A DNA stretch of 64,000 bases from Psychrobacter sp. TAE2020. Lineage in GTDB: Bacteria > Pseudomonadota > Gammaproteobacteria > Pseudomonadales > Moraxellaceae. Location: contig NZ_JAHLMU010000001.1 in the NCBI RefSeq assembly GCF_018919485.1, forward strand, positions 927,373 to 991,372, read 5' to 3'. The notes under the pieces were generated by a model. The model worked only from the letters and a program-made list of their open reading frames with translations. It ran no database searches and was not told the DNA's origin. Positions 36,831 through 45,127 of the stretch are shown here, in pieces. A program made the translations under genes and the position numbers. How positions within the stretch are numbered: position 1 is the stretch's first letter; each line of letters opens with the position of its first letter.

Positions 36831-38839
36831 TGCGGCAGGCGGCGATATCTTATAGCGCAAGATTGAAGCATTGGGCGTAACCGTCTTGACGGGTAAGAAT
36901 ACTAAACAGATCCTACATCATACGAGTATTCAGTCAGATAAGGATCATTATCTGACAATGCAATTCACTGATGCCACCTCCTTAGACACCGACTTAATCG
37001 TCTTCAGTGCCGGTATTCGGCCGCAAGATGCCATTGTGAAAAACAATCCTGAGTGCGGTATTAAGCTGGGCGGCCGTGGCGGTATCTTGATCGATGAACA
37101 GTTTCGTACTACGGCTGATAATATATACGCAATTGGCGAGTGTGCGGTGTGGGGCAATAAGGTATTTGATCTGGTGGCACTCGGCTATAGCATGGCAAGT
37201 ATTTGTGCGGCGCAAATCGCTGGTGATACTGAGCAGACCTTTACCGGCGCTGACATGAGCAATAAACTTAAGCTGATGGGTGTGGAAGTCGGCAGTATTG
37301 GTGACGCGCAAGGCAAGACTGAGGGCAGCTTAAGCTACTTGTACCAAAACCCCAAAGAGGGCGTCTACAAAAAGCTGGTAACCACTGATGACAATAAAAA
37401 TCTACTGGGTGCGGTACTAGTCGGCGATACTGAAGACTATAACAACCTATTACAGTTGTATTTGAACGATATCGACCTACCCGCTCATCCTGAGAGCTTG
37501 ATATTGCCCAATGTCGAAAAGCCAGTAATGGGTATTGAAAACCTTCCAGACATAGCGACTATTTGCTCTTGCTATAACGTCAGCAAAGGCGATATCTGCG
37601 CAGCGGTCGAGGGTGGTGCCTATTCAATAGCGGACGTGAAAGCCTATACTAGTGCTGCTACAGGCTGTGGGGCTGTGGGGCTGTGCGCCAATGGTCAAGG
37701 ATACCTTAAGCTACCAATTAACCACGCTTGGATTCGAAGTAAATCACGACTTATGTGAACATTTTTCTTACTCGCGTCAAGATTTATACAGCTTAGTTCG
37801 GGTGCATGAAATTAAAACCTTTGATGCGCTATTGACTGTGCATGGTAGTGGCCGCGGCTGTGAGATTTGCAAACCGACTGTCGCCTCTATCTTGGCCTCG
37901 TGCTGGAATGATTATGTACTCAAACCTGAGTTGGCCGTACTACAAGACAGTAACGATTACTATCTAGGTAGTATCCAAAAAGAGGGTACCTATTCAGTAG
38001 GACCGCGCGTACCAGGTGGCAAGATTACTGCTGATAAGCTCATTGTGCTGGGTCAAGTGGCCAAAGATTATAACTTATACACCAAGATTACTGGTGGTCA
38101 GCGCGTTGACTTGTTTGGTGCAAGACTTGAGCAACTGCCAGATATCTGGACTGAGCTAGTAAAAGCCAGCTTTGAGACGGGACATGCTTATGGCAAATCG
38201 CTGCGCACGGTAAAGTCTTGCATTGGCAATAACTGGTGCCGCTATGGCGTCGATGACAGCATCGGCTTAGCATTAAGACTTGAGGACCGTTATAAAGGGG
38301 TACGCTCCCCACATAAAATAAAAATGGGCGTATCTGGCTGTATGCGAGAGTGTGCTGAGGCGCAAAGCAAAGATTTTGGCATGATAGCGGCTGAAAATGG
38401 CTGGAATTTATTCGTCTGCGGTAATGGCGGTATAACCCCGCGTCATGGCGAGCTGTTCGCCACAGATCTTGATACTGAAACCCTAGTTCGATATATCGAC
38501 CGCATCACTATGTTCTACATTAAGACCGCTGACAAATTGCAGCGCACCTCAAAATGGCGAGAGAGCTTAGAGGGCGGTCTTGAGTATCTGCAAGACGTCA
38601 TTATCACAGACAGTTTAGAGATAGCAGATGAGCTAGAAGCACAGATGCAGCTGCTAATTGATAACTATGTGTGCGAGTGGAAAGAGACTATTACTAATAC
38701 TGAGAAACTCAAACGCTTCCGTCATTTCGTCAATAGCGAAAGAGATAATGACAACGTGATCTTTGTGACTGAGCGCGAGCAAATTCTCCCAGCAACTAAG
38801 TCTGAAAAATTTCAGATTAAAACCATTGAACTTGTTTAG
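36820..38839 (+). pseudogene. nirB: Assimilatory nitrite reductase large subunit remnant
   Basis: The sequence encodes the C-terminal two thirds of NirB, which reduces nitrite to ammonium with NAD(P)H, FAD, siroheme and 4Fe-4S. The N-terminal FAD-binding half is missing. The readable frame opens near DAAGGDIL, meets TAG at 36853-36855 where Gln would fit (IL-stop-RKIEALGV), then runs to 37758. A net +1 shift in a GGGGCTGT tandem repeat (37663-37687) interrupts the BFD-like [2Fe-2S] domain. The original frame resumes as CAPMVKDTLS and continues to 38839, with intact sulfite/nitrite reductase motifs VKSCIGNNWC and GCMRECAEAQ. Three lesions make it nonfunctional. Confidence 0.9.
37663..37687 (+). 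repeat. Tandem GGGGCTGT repeat carrying the nirB frameshift
   Basis: The sequence contains GGCTGT followed by two GGGGCTGT copies. Loss of seven bases restores the expected Gly-Cys-Gly-Gly-Cys reading. This points to a slippage or duplication event within the [2Fe-2S] motif codons. Confidence 0.8.
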
Positions 38840-38890
38840 GCTGCCGTTCGTTGTCATTAGCTTTTACCCTTACTCCTTAACGATCATCTA

Positions 38891-39256
38891 ATGTTCCAGC
38901 AAACCGTTTGTAAACTTCATGATATCATTCCAGAGACTGGTGTCTACGCACTAATCAATGGCAAACAGGTCGCCATCTTTTGTACTAAGCAAGCAGAGCT
39001 GTTCGCGGTTGATAATTATGATCCTTTTAGTCAAGCCAACGTACTCTCTAGAGGTTTACTTGGTGATACCGTTATCACTGATCATAAAGGTGTAGAGGAG
39101 GCCGTACTTTATGTCGCCTCCCCTATTTATAAGCAGCGTTTTAATCTGGCTACTGGTCAGTGCTTAGATGATGAAAGTATCAAGATTGACACTTATCCTG
39201 TGCAATTAGAAGGTGACGATGTCGTCATTAGCAGCCCTTTATCTGATGCTGGTTAA
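38891..39256 (+). CDS. nirD: Nitrite reductase small subunit, intact but orphaned
   Basis: The 121-residue Rieske-like protein matches NirD of the assimilatory NADH-nitrite reductase, e.g. FAVDNYDPFSQANVLSRGLLGD, in two blocks, and VASPIYKQRFNLATGQCLDD. The Cys/His cluster ligands of true Rieske proteins are absent, as in many NirD. It lies 51 bases after nirB and is undamaged. Since its partner NirB is broken, it is probably on the way to loss. A hairpin at 39433-39464 may end the former operon. Confidence 0.88.
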   Translation: MFQQTVCKLHDIIPETGVYALINGKQVAIFCTKQAELFAVDNYDPFSQANVLSRGLLGDTVITDHKGVEEAVLYVASPIYKQRFNLATGQCLDDESIKIDTYPVQLEGDDVVISSPLSDAG

Positions 39257-39556
39257 CGGCTGGCGCTTATAAGTCCATGCATCCTTGATTATTGCCTATT
39301 TACAGCACTGTTTATAAAGGTAGAAGCCATAAGCACAGATAAAACACTGCGGTTATGGCGATAGACTACTTGGCTCTATCCCTGTTAATGAACGACACTA
39401 GTTGTCTGCTGCGCCTATATCATTAGGGCTAACACAATGGCTGTCTCATACGACAGCCGTTGTCGTATAGTTTTGTCGTTTATCCAATAATTACAGTGAC
39501 TTATCTAGCACTTTGTTAAAATAGTCTTCTACTAATTAAGTGGTAAATCCTTACTT
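39257..39556. other. Intergenic region after nirD with a long hairpin
   Basis: These 300 bases hold a 12-pair stem, ACAATGGCTGTC (39433-39444) with GACAGCCGTTGT (39451-39462), around a six-base loop. Only a weak T-rich tail follows (ATAGTTTTGTCG). It could be the nirBD terminator. No other feature was recognised. Confidence 0.45.
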
Positions 39557-40825
39557 ATGGCAACCATCAATTATGAAAGACTGCAAGGCAAGCTGAACAT
39601 TTTGGCCGATGCTGCCAAGTATGATGTTTCTTGCTCCTCCTCTGCTGGCACGCGCAAAAACCAAGGCGGTGGTTTGGGTGATGCCTCAGCGACTGGTATT
39701 TGTCACAGCTATACTGAGGATGGCCGCTGTGTCAGCTTACTCAAAATATTACTGACCAATCATTGTATTTATGACTGTGCTTATTGTACTTCTCGCAAAA
39801 GCAATGATACTGTGCGTGCCGCTTTTAGCGTCGAAGAAGTAGTCGATTTGACTATGCAGTTTTATCGTCGTAACTATATCGAAGGCTTATTTCTCAGCTC
39901 CGGTATCTTTAAAAGCGGCGACTATACCATGGAGCGCTTAGTCGAGGTTGCTAAAATTCTGCGTACTCGTGAGCGTTTTAATGGCTATATTCATCTAAAG
40001 ACTATCCCTGGTGCCTCAAAAGAGCTGCTATTAGAAGCGGGCCTCTATGCCGATCGCTTGAGCGTTAATATCGAAATTCCTACTAAGTCTGGCTTAGCCC
40101 TACTGGCGCCAGAGAAGTCACATGAGCAACTAAAAGCCCCAATGGAAACGGTGAAAGAAGAAATCATTACTATTCGTGAAAGCCGTAAAACTCATAAAAA
40201 AGCACCAAAATTTGTCCCAGCTGGTCAGACCAGTCAGATGATCGTTGGCGCTAGTAATGAGACTGATCTACAAGTTATTCAGCTATCGAGTCACTTTTAT
40301 AAACAATACGATCTCAAACGAGTCTATTACTCTGGCTATGTGCCGATGCTGTCTGACAGCCGCTTGCCAGCAATTGGTACTCCAGTACCGATGATTCGTG
40401 AAAACCGTCTTTATCAAGCTGACTGGCTAATGCGCTTTTACGGCTTTGGGGCTCATGAAATTGTCGAGCCAGATTCGCCGTTTTTAGATCTAGATTGTGA
40501 TCCTAAGTTGGCTTGGGCGATTCGTCATCGTGAGCATTTCCCTGTTAATATTCAAACCGCCTCTTACGAGATGATCGTCCGGATTCCTGGCATCGGGGTT
40601 AAGACTGCTAAGAAGATAGTAAAAGCCCGTAAGTTTAATCAGCTAACTTTATATCATCTAAAGAAAATGGGCGCAGCGGTAAACCGCGCTAAGTACTTTA
40701 TCGCCACTACTGGTAAAAATGAGCACCTCTCGCATCTGACTCGTGATAACTTTCGTCAGTATGTATTGGCGCAAACTCAGACTAAGTTTAAAGATCAGCG
40801 TAGTGGCCAGTTAGCTTTATTTTAA
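39557..40825 (+). CDS. Putative DNA modification/repair radical SAM protein
   Basis: The 422-residue protein belongs to the radical SAM family described as TIGR03916, found linked to DUF4130 proteins and uracil-DNA-glycosylase-like domains. The 4Fe-4S triad is in HCIYDCAYC (CX3CX2C), followed by LFLSSGIFKSGDYTMERL. A C-terminal helix-hairpin-helix (IVRIPGIGVKTAKKIVKARKF) suggests DNA contact. The next gene, 61 bases on, is its usual partner. The chemical reaction has not been assigned as far as I know. Confidence 0.9.
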   Translation: MATINYERLQGKLNILADAAKYDVSCSSSAGTRKNQGGGLGDASATGICHSYTEDGRCVSLLKILLTNHCIYDCAYCTSRKSNDTVRAAFSVEEVVDLTMQFYRRNYIEGLFLSSGIFKSGDYTMERLVEVAKILRTRERFNGYIHLKTIPGASKELLLEAGLYADRLSVNIEIPTKSGLALLAPEKSHEQLKAPMETVKEEIITIRESRKTHKKAPKFVPAGQTSQMIVGASNETDLQVIQLSSHFYKQYDLKRVYYSGYVPMLSDSRLPAIGTPVPMIRENRLYQADWLMRFYGFGAHEIVEPDSPFLDLDCDPKLAWAIRHREHFPVNIQTASYEMIVRIPGIGVKTAKKIVKARKFNQLTLYHLKKMGAAVNRAKYFIATTGKNEHLSHLTRDNFRQYVLAQTQTKFKDQRSGQLALF

Positions 40826-40886
40826 ACAGTGCGGCAATCATCACCTCTACCTGAGCGGATTTAATTGATAGCAACTTGAGGAAAAC

Positions 40887-41759
40887 ATGTCAGCACTGAT
40901 CGCAAAAGACAGCTATTCGCTAGGTCATTTGACCGCTAGTATCGTGCTTTATGAGCCAAGCTTTGAGGGTTGGCTCAGTGCCGTATATTATGTGTACGAT
41001 AATAAACTTCAGCACGATCCGAGCTTACAGTTGACCGCCCAAGATTGTTATGTCCCCTCATTGATTAGTGCCGCTAGTAGTGTGGCTATCGATGATGAAA
41101 AAGCTCAAAGAGTGTTAATCAAATTAAATAAGCTACTAGGCCGCTCAGGTATGCGCCAAGTCCTATGGGGCTTTTTATCCGAAAAAGTGGACATCGGTAC
41201 TACCTTATTTCAGGTAATCAAATACGCCATCGACTATCCTAAGCGCGCCATCTTACAAGACTTAGGTAATCTTTATGTGTTGGAATTGGCACAAACGGTA
41301 AAGTCAGTTGGGCGAGAAAAACATCGTATGGAAGCTTTTGTGCGCTTTGAGCACACTACCGATGATATTTATTTTGCTCGAGTAGAACCTGATTTCAATG
41401 TGTTGCCATTGATTGGAGAGCACTTTCGCCAACGCTATCAGGATCAACATTGGGCGATTTATGACTTAGCCCGTGGCTATGGTATTTACTACGACAAAAG
41501 CCAGAGTACAGCGTCTCGCCCGGCCGAATTGCAAACTATTACCGACCTTGATAATGCGGTGCTGCGCAATCCGGCCAGCATTCATAGTGCTGATGAGCAG
41601 CGTTACCAGCGCTTTTGGCAAGGTTACTTTACTAATGTTAATATCAAGGAGCGCAAAAACTCACGGCTACACAAGCAATATTTGCCGCAGCGCTATTGGA
41701 AATATCTTAGCGAAAAGCAAATACTCCCTAATGCCGACTATCTACAAAAGCGTCGTTAG
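40887..41759 (+). CDS. TIGR03915-type putative DNA repair protein (DUF4130)
   Basis: The 290-residue protein is the habitual neighbour of the radical SAM gene just upstream. Matching features are the opening YEPSFEGWLSAVYYVYD, the central RKAI-like YPKRAILQDLGNLYVLELAQTVKSVGREKHRMEAFVRFEHT (in blocks around residues 130-170), and DIYFARVEPDFNVLPLIGEHFRQRY with LARGYGIYYD. It ends in a basic YLPQRYWKYLSE region. The ATG has GAGGA upstream. Biochemical activity is unknown; co-occurrence suggests a shared nucleic-acid substrate. Confidence 0.88.
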   Translation: MSALIAKDSYSLGHLTASIVLYEPSFEGWLSAVYYVYDNKLQHDPSLQLTAQDCYVPSLISAASSVAIDDEKAQRVLIKLNKLLGRSGMRQVLWGFLSEKVDIGTTLFQVIKYAIDYPKRAILQDLGNLYVLELAQTVKSVGREKHRMEAFVRFEHTTDDIYFARVEPDFNVLPLIGEHFRQRYQDQHWAIYDLARGYGIYYDKSQSTASRPAELQTITDLDNAVLRNPASIHSADEQRYQRFWQGYFTNVNIKERKNSRLHKQYLPQRYWKYLSEKQILPNADYLQKRR

Positions 41760-41969
41760 TGTTGGCTACAATTGCTCTGCATTAATAACGAGGGGGCTTG
41801 ATTAATAAGCCACTATAACTATCCGTGCTTTATTTACAACTGCTGGCAAAAGTACTTATTTCTCTAGGCTAGTTTGCGGTTATGGTTGAGTTTTGCTAGT
41901 TTTTAACTGACAATAGCAGCTGGCATGCTTTTTAACCTTTATATATTTTACTGAGTAGTTGTTGCTACT

Positions 41970-43307
41970 ATGATAGTTATGCGCTTGTTGTCGTCTCTAA
42001 AACATGATGAATCCGAACGCGGTATTTTTCATCTTGGTCGTGCTTTGGTAAAAAACGGCCATACTTCTATTATTATCTCCAGCGCTGACTATGATAATGA
42101 GTTAGTCAAACGTCTAGAGCGCGACGGTACCTTATATCACCAGTTGCATGTGAATAAAAAGTCTTGGATATCGTTATTACAAATCATACCTTTACGTCAT
42201 TTGATTGAACGTTATAACCCTGACGTCATCCACGTGCACTCTCGTACTCCAGCATGGATACTACATTTAGCTCTACGTCGAGCAAGAGTTAATCGTCCGC
42301 CCAAATTAGTATCAACGATGTATGGTTTTTATCCTATTAATAAATATTCGCAAGCACTACTTGACGTCGATACTATCATTACCGTCTCTGACAGCGTAAC
42401 CAATTATCTCAAAAAAGGTTTGCGCCGTGAGCATATGGGAAGTAAAGCTATTAGACGTATTTATCGTGGTATTGATACTCGTCGCTACCCCTATCGACAC
42501 AACCCTTCCGTCTATTGGATACGACGTACCTTTGCTGAATATCCTGAGCTTGAACATAAAAAGTGGCTAGTGTTTCCGACGATTATCGGTCATGAATATG
42601 GTCAAGAATGGCTGATTGATATCTTAGGTAATTTGCAGGAGCAGTTTCCTCTGATTCATGCCGTTATTATGGATGAAGATTATAGAGAGGGCGATGTGGC
42701 GCATGAGGACTTTCGCCAACGTAGCAATGCTCTTAATCTAGGCGATCGCATTACTTATGTGGGTAGCAAGCGTAACGACATGCGTGAGTGGCTATCAGCA
42801 GCCAATATTGTCATGGCTTTAGCCAATCAGCCTGAGTCTATCGGTATTAATGCGTTGCAAGCCATACATTTAGGGACTCCAGTGATTGGTTGGGACCAAG
42901 CAGCGTTCAGTGAAATCCTCCAACCTTTGTACCCGCAAGGTCTAGTGAAGAAGCATAATGCTCAGGCGCTTTGTAAAGCGGTCAGAAACCAGTTAGAGAG
43001 TGTTACTCGCCCTAAGATGACCGATCAATTTACTATGCGTGAGATGATACAAGAGACCTTAGAGGTTTATAAAGGATTGTATGATAGTGCGTTGATTGAA
43101 GAGCAAGAAAAATCAGCAGCTTATTCAATGAAAAATAATAAAAAACACCTTAAGTCTGCTAGTAAAGCTTTTAGTAAAGTATCTGACCACTTTACTAGTA
43201 ATGATCCTATCAAATCTAATGGCAAACTGACGAAAGACACTACTGTATCTATCACAAAACAGAAATCTGCGACAAAAGTGCTTGATAAAGAGAATAAGCA
43301 ACCTTAA
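41970..43307 (+). CDS. Group-4 glycosyltransferase with basic C-terminal tail
   Basis: The 445-residue protein has a GT-B fold of glycosyltransferase family 4. The N-terminal half includes GIFHLGRALVKNGHTSIIIS and the conserved DVIHVHSRTPAW. The C-terminal nucleotide-sugar site includes GSKRNDMREWLSAANIVMALANQPESIGINALQAIHLGTPVIGWD in pieces, with the EX7E-type Glu in ESIGINALQA. It probably adds a sugar to lipopolysaccharide core or capsule at the inner membrane. Residues from about 365 on form a Lys/Ser/Thr-rich, probably disordered tail. No other surface-polysaccharide gene is nearby. The ATG at 41979 is an alternative start. Confidence 0.82.
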   Translation: MIVMRLLSSLKHDESERGIFHLGRALVKNGHTSIIISSADYDNELVKRLERDGTLYHQLHVNKKSWISLLQIIPLRHLIERYNPDVIHVHSRTPAWILHLALRRARVNRPPKLVSTMYGFYPINKYSQALLDVDTIITVSDSVTNYLKKGLRREHMGSKAIRRIYRGIDTRRYPYRHNPSVYWIRRTFAEYPELEHKKWLVFPTIIGHEYGQEWLIDILGNLQEQFPLIHAVIMDEDYREGDVAHEDFRQRSNALNLGDRITYVGSKRNDMREWLSAANIVMALANQPESIGINALQAIHLGTPVIGWDQAAFSEILQPLYPQGLVKKHNAQALCKAVRNQLESVTRPKMTDQFTMREMIQETLEVYKGLYDSALIEEQEKSAAYSMKNNKKHLKSASKAFSKVSDHFTSNDPIKSNGKLTKDTTVSITKQKSATKVLDKENKQP

Positions 43308-43363
43308 TCGATAAAGCTATTATCATTCATATCTATTAGAAGTGTTTTTTATTGCCATAACAA

Positions 43364-43397
43364 GAAAGCCTAACGTCTTAACGCTAGGCTTTTTTTA
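43364..43397. terminator. Terminator after the glycosyltransferase gene
   Basis: AAAGCCTAACGT pairs with ACGCTAGGCTTT (one mismatch), followed by a T-run to 43396. It lies between converging genes. Its right arm, ACGCTAGGCTTTTTT, is identical to that of the terminator at 53168-53207. Confidence 0.85.
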
Positions 43398-43421
43398 TGC
43401 AAATGTTTGACAACTATATGT

Positions 43422-44066
43422 TTAAAAAGTGGCTGGTGAATGGGCGCTCACAATACGCGTTATACTATTACTAGGATTCAAAAAAGTATGAGGATGGCTA
43501 GTGTTAATAACATAGCTGTCTCCCTCATTTAACAAGTAAGTAACCTCATCAATACGAATCAAAATCTTGCCTTCGATGACTGTCCCAATCTCCTCACCTT
43601 CATGAGAAATTCTATCTTCCGTTGAGCTATTAGGCTGATATTCCTCGATTAAAAATCCTAAGTTCTTGGTTGGACTGCCATTAAAAACCTGCTTGATAGA
43701 GACTTGACTATTCGGCTCACTAATCTCAATTAGATCCTTTGGCGTAACGACTACTCTCTCTTTTTTCTCTTTCCAGTCATCACTAAAAAAAGTACTTAAA
43801 TCAGAGTCCAACACCAACAAAATAGCTTTTAGGGTATTGATCGCAGGACTCACTTTATTACGTTCAATGGCGCTTATTGAAGTGTTGGTCAGACCTGCTA
43901 GCCGCGCTAATTTACGCTGTGAGAATCCTTTAGTAAGGCGCAACTGATTTATTTTTTTGCCAATATCTTCTTCTACTTGCTCAGCTGCTTTAGGCAACAC
44001 CTGCTCTATAGCAGATGCTTTCTCGTCAGTACTGATATCATGATCAGGATTGTTTTTGACTGGCAT
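43422..44066 (-). CDS. puuR: XRE-cupin regulator of putrescine utilisation, PuuR-like
   Basis: The product has an N-terminal helix-turn-helix of the XRE type (LRLTKGFSQRKLARLAGLTNTSISAIERNKVSPAINTL, residues about 35-75 in two blocks) and a C-terminal cupin domain (GEEIGTVIEGKILIRIDE, YVINTSHPHTFLNPS). This is the layout of PuuR, the putrescine-responsive repressor. It overlaps the 3' end of puuD by about 23 bases on the same strand, and faces puuA across an intergenic region holding PuuR-box-like sequences. I use the ATG at 44066 (MPVKNNPDHD, 214 residues); the frame is open back to 44144. Confidence 0.85.
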   Translation of the reverse strand: MPVKNNPDHDISTDEKASAIEQVLPKAAEQVEEDIGKKINQLRLTKGFSQRKLARLAGLTNTSISAIERNKVSPAINTLKAILLVLDSDLSTFFSDDWKEKKERVVVTPKDLIEISEPNSQVSIKQVFNGSPTKNLGFLIEEYQPNSSTEDRISHEGEEIGTVIEGKILIRIDEVTYLLNEGDSYVINTSHPHTFLNPSNSITRIVSAHSPATF

Positions 44067-44781
44067 AGTGAATGAATTCCGTAAATAAAAATTTGGATAA
44101 GTCATCTTGCTCATAATTGAGCTCAGGATGCCATTGTACACCAATCATAAAGGGATGTTTTGTTAAGCTAATAGCTTCTACCAATCCATCACGTGCAAGT
44201 GCTTCTAGAGCTAAACCTTTACCTACTTTATTGATAGCTTGTTTATGCAAAGAGTTAACTCGCCACTCTCGGCCAAATGCTGCCAATCTACCATCTGGCT
44301 GTATAACAACGTCATGTACAGGCTGATACTGCACCTCAAGAGGCGCATCTTTATCCTCTAAATGCGGCTCATAAAACCCATCTACTTCGCGCCAATCCGG
44401 ATACAGGGTGCCGTCAAAATAAACGTTCATCTCTTGCAACCCTCGGCACACTGCAAATAGAGGCGTACCCGATTGCTCTGCATAGTCCAATAGCTTAAAG
44501 CTAAGCTCATCACGATTCAAATCCTGCTTGTCCTCAACGTGCGTAGCACCATAACGCGTCGGCGCCACGTTGCTATAACTTCCCGTCAATAAAATACCAT
44601 CTACCACTGCCATGAGCGCCTCAAGGTTTACGCTGTCCGCTGCGGTATAAGGAAGCAGTATAGGATTGCCACCATAATGTTGTACTGCATCGATATATTT
44701 TTGATACACCGCTTGTGCTGGCTGACCATCCACCATCTTATGGCAGGATACGATAGCAATGATTGGTCTAAAAGTAGGCAT
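44044..44781 (-). CDS. puuD: Gamma-glutamyl-gamma-aminobutyrate hydrolase
   Basis: PuuD releases GABA and glutamate from gamma-glutamyl-GABA in the putrescine pathway. The 245-residue class I amidotransferase-like hydrolase (peptidase C26) has the nucleophile Cys in FAVCRGLQEMNV and the catalytic His/Glu in GVQWHPELN. The N-terminus PIIAIVSCHK is typical. AAGGA precedes the ATG. It is divergent from puuA and probably cotranscribed with the overlapping puuR-like gene. Confidence 0.92.
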   Translation of the reverse strand: MPTFRPIIAIVSCHKMVDGQPAQAVYQKYIDAVQHYGGNPILLPYTAADSVNLEALMAVVDGILLTGSYSNVAPTRYGATHVEDKQDLNRDELSFKLLDYAEQSGTPLFAVCRGLQEMNVYFDGTLYPDWREVDGFYEPHLEDKDAPLEVQYQPVHDVVIQPDGRLAAFGREWRVNSLHKQAINKVGKGLALEALARDGLVEAISLTKHPFMIGVQWHPELNYEQDDLSKFLFTEFIHYASQKQS

Positions 44782-45127
44782 GTTGATCTTCCTTAAATAT
44801 GGTTTCTATAATGAATAAGTTCATTCTTGTGAGTATTAGTTAGCTAGAATTTAGCATATCCTTTGAGTATATGTAAACTATAAACTTCAATGTTATTATG
44901 TAATCGATAAAATGAATGATATAAATTACTTTTACATACTTTTAAATAATCATTGACAACTATAAATTTCATACTTATATTAAAGGACATCATCAACATT
45001 AACAAAGGATTTTGTACGACAAGTAAATGGTTAGATGACAATATCGAAACACCTTAAGTGCTTAATATTATGAATAAGAAGTACTAAAACAAACCTTAGA
45101 AGCTCTAAAATAAACAGGATGAGAGAC
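44782..45127. promoter_or_regulatory. puuD-puuA divergent control region with PuuR-box-like sites
   Basis: Near the puuD side, CTATAATGAATA (44806-44817) closely resembles the E. coli PuuR recognition sequence as I remember it (ATATAATGAACA core). It overlaps a perfect inverted repeat, AATGAA-TAAG-TTCATT (44810-44825). A second related word, GATAAAATGAATGA, occurs at about 44906-44919. The region is very AT-rich and must contain promoters for both directions. Confidence 0.55.
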
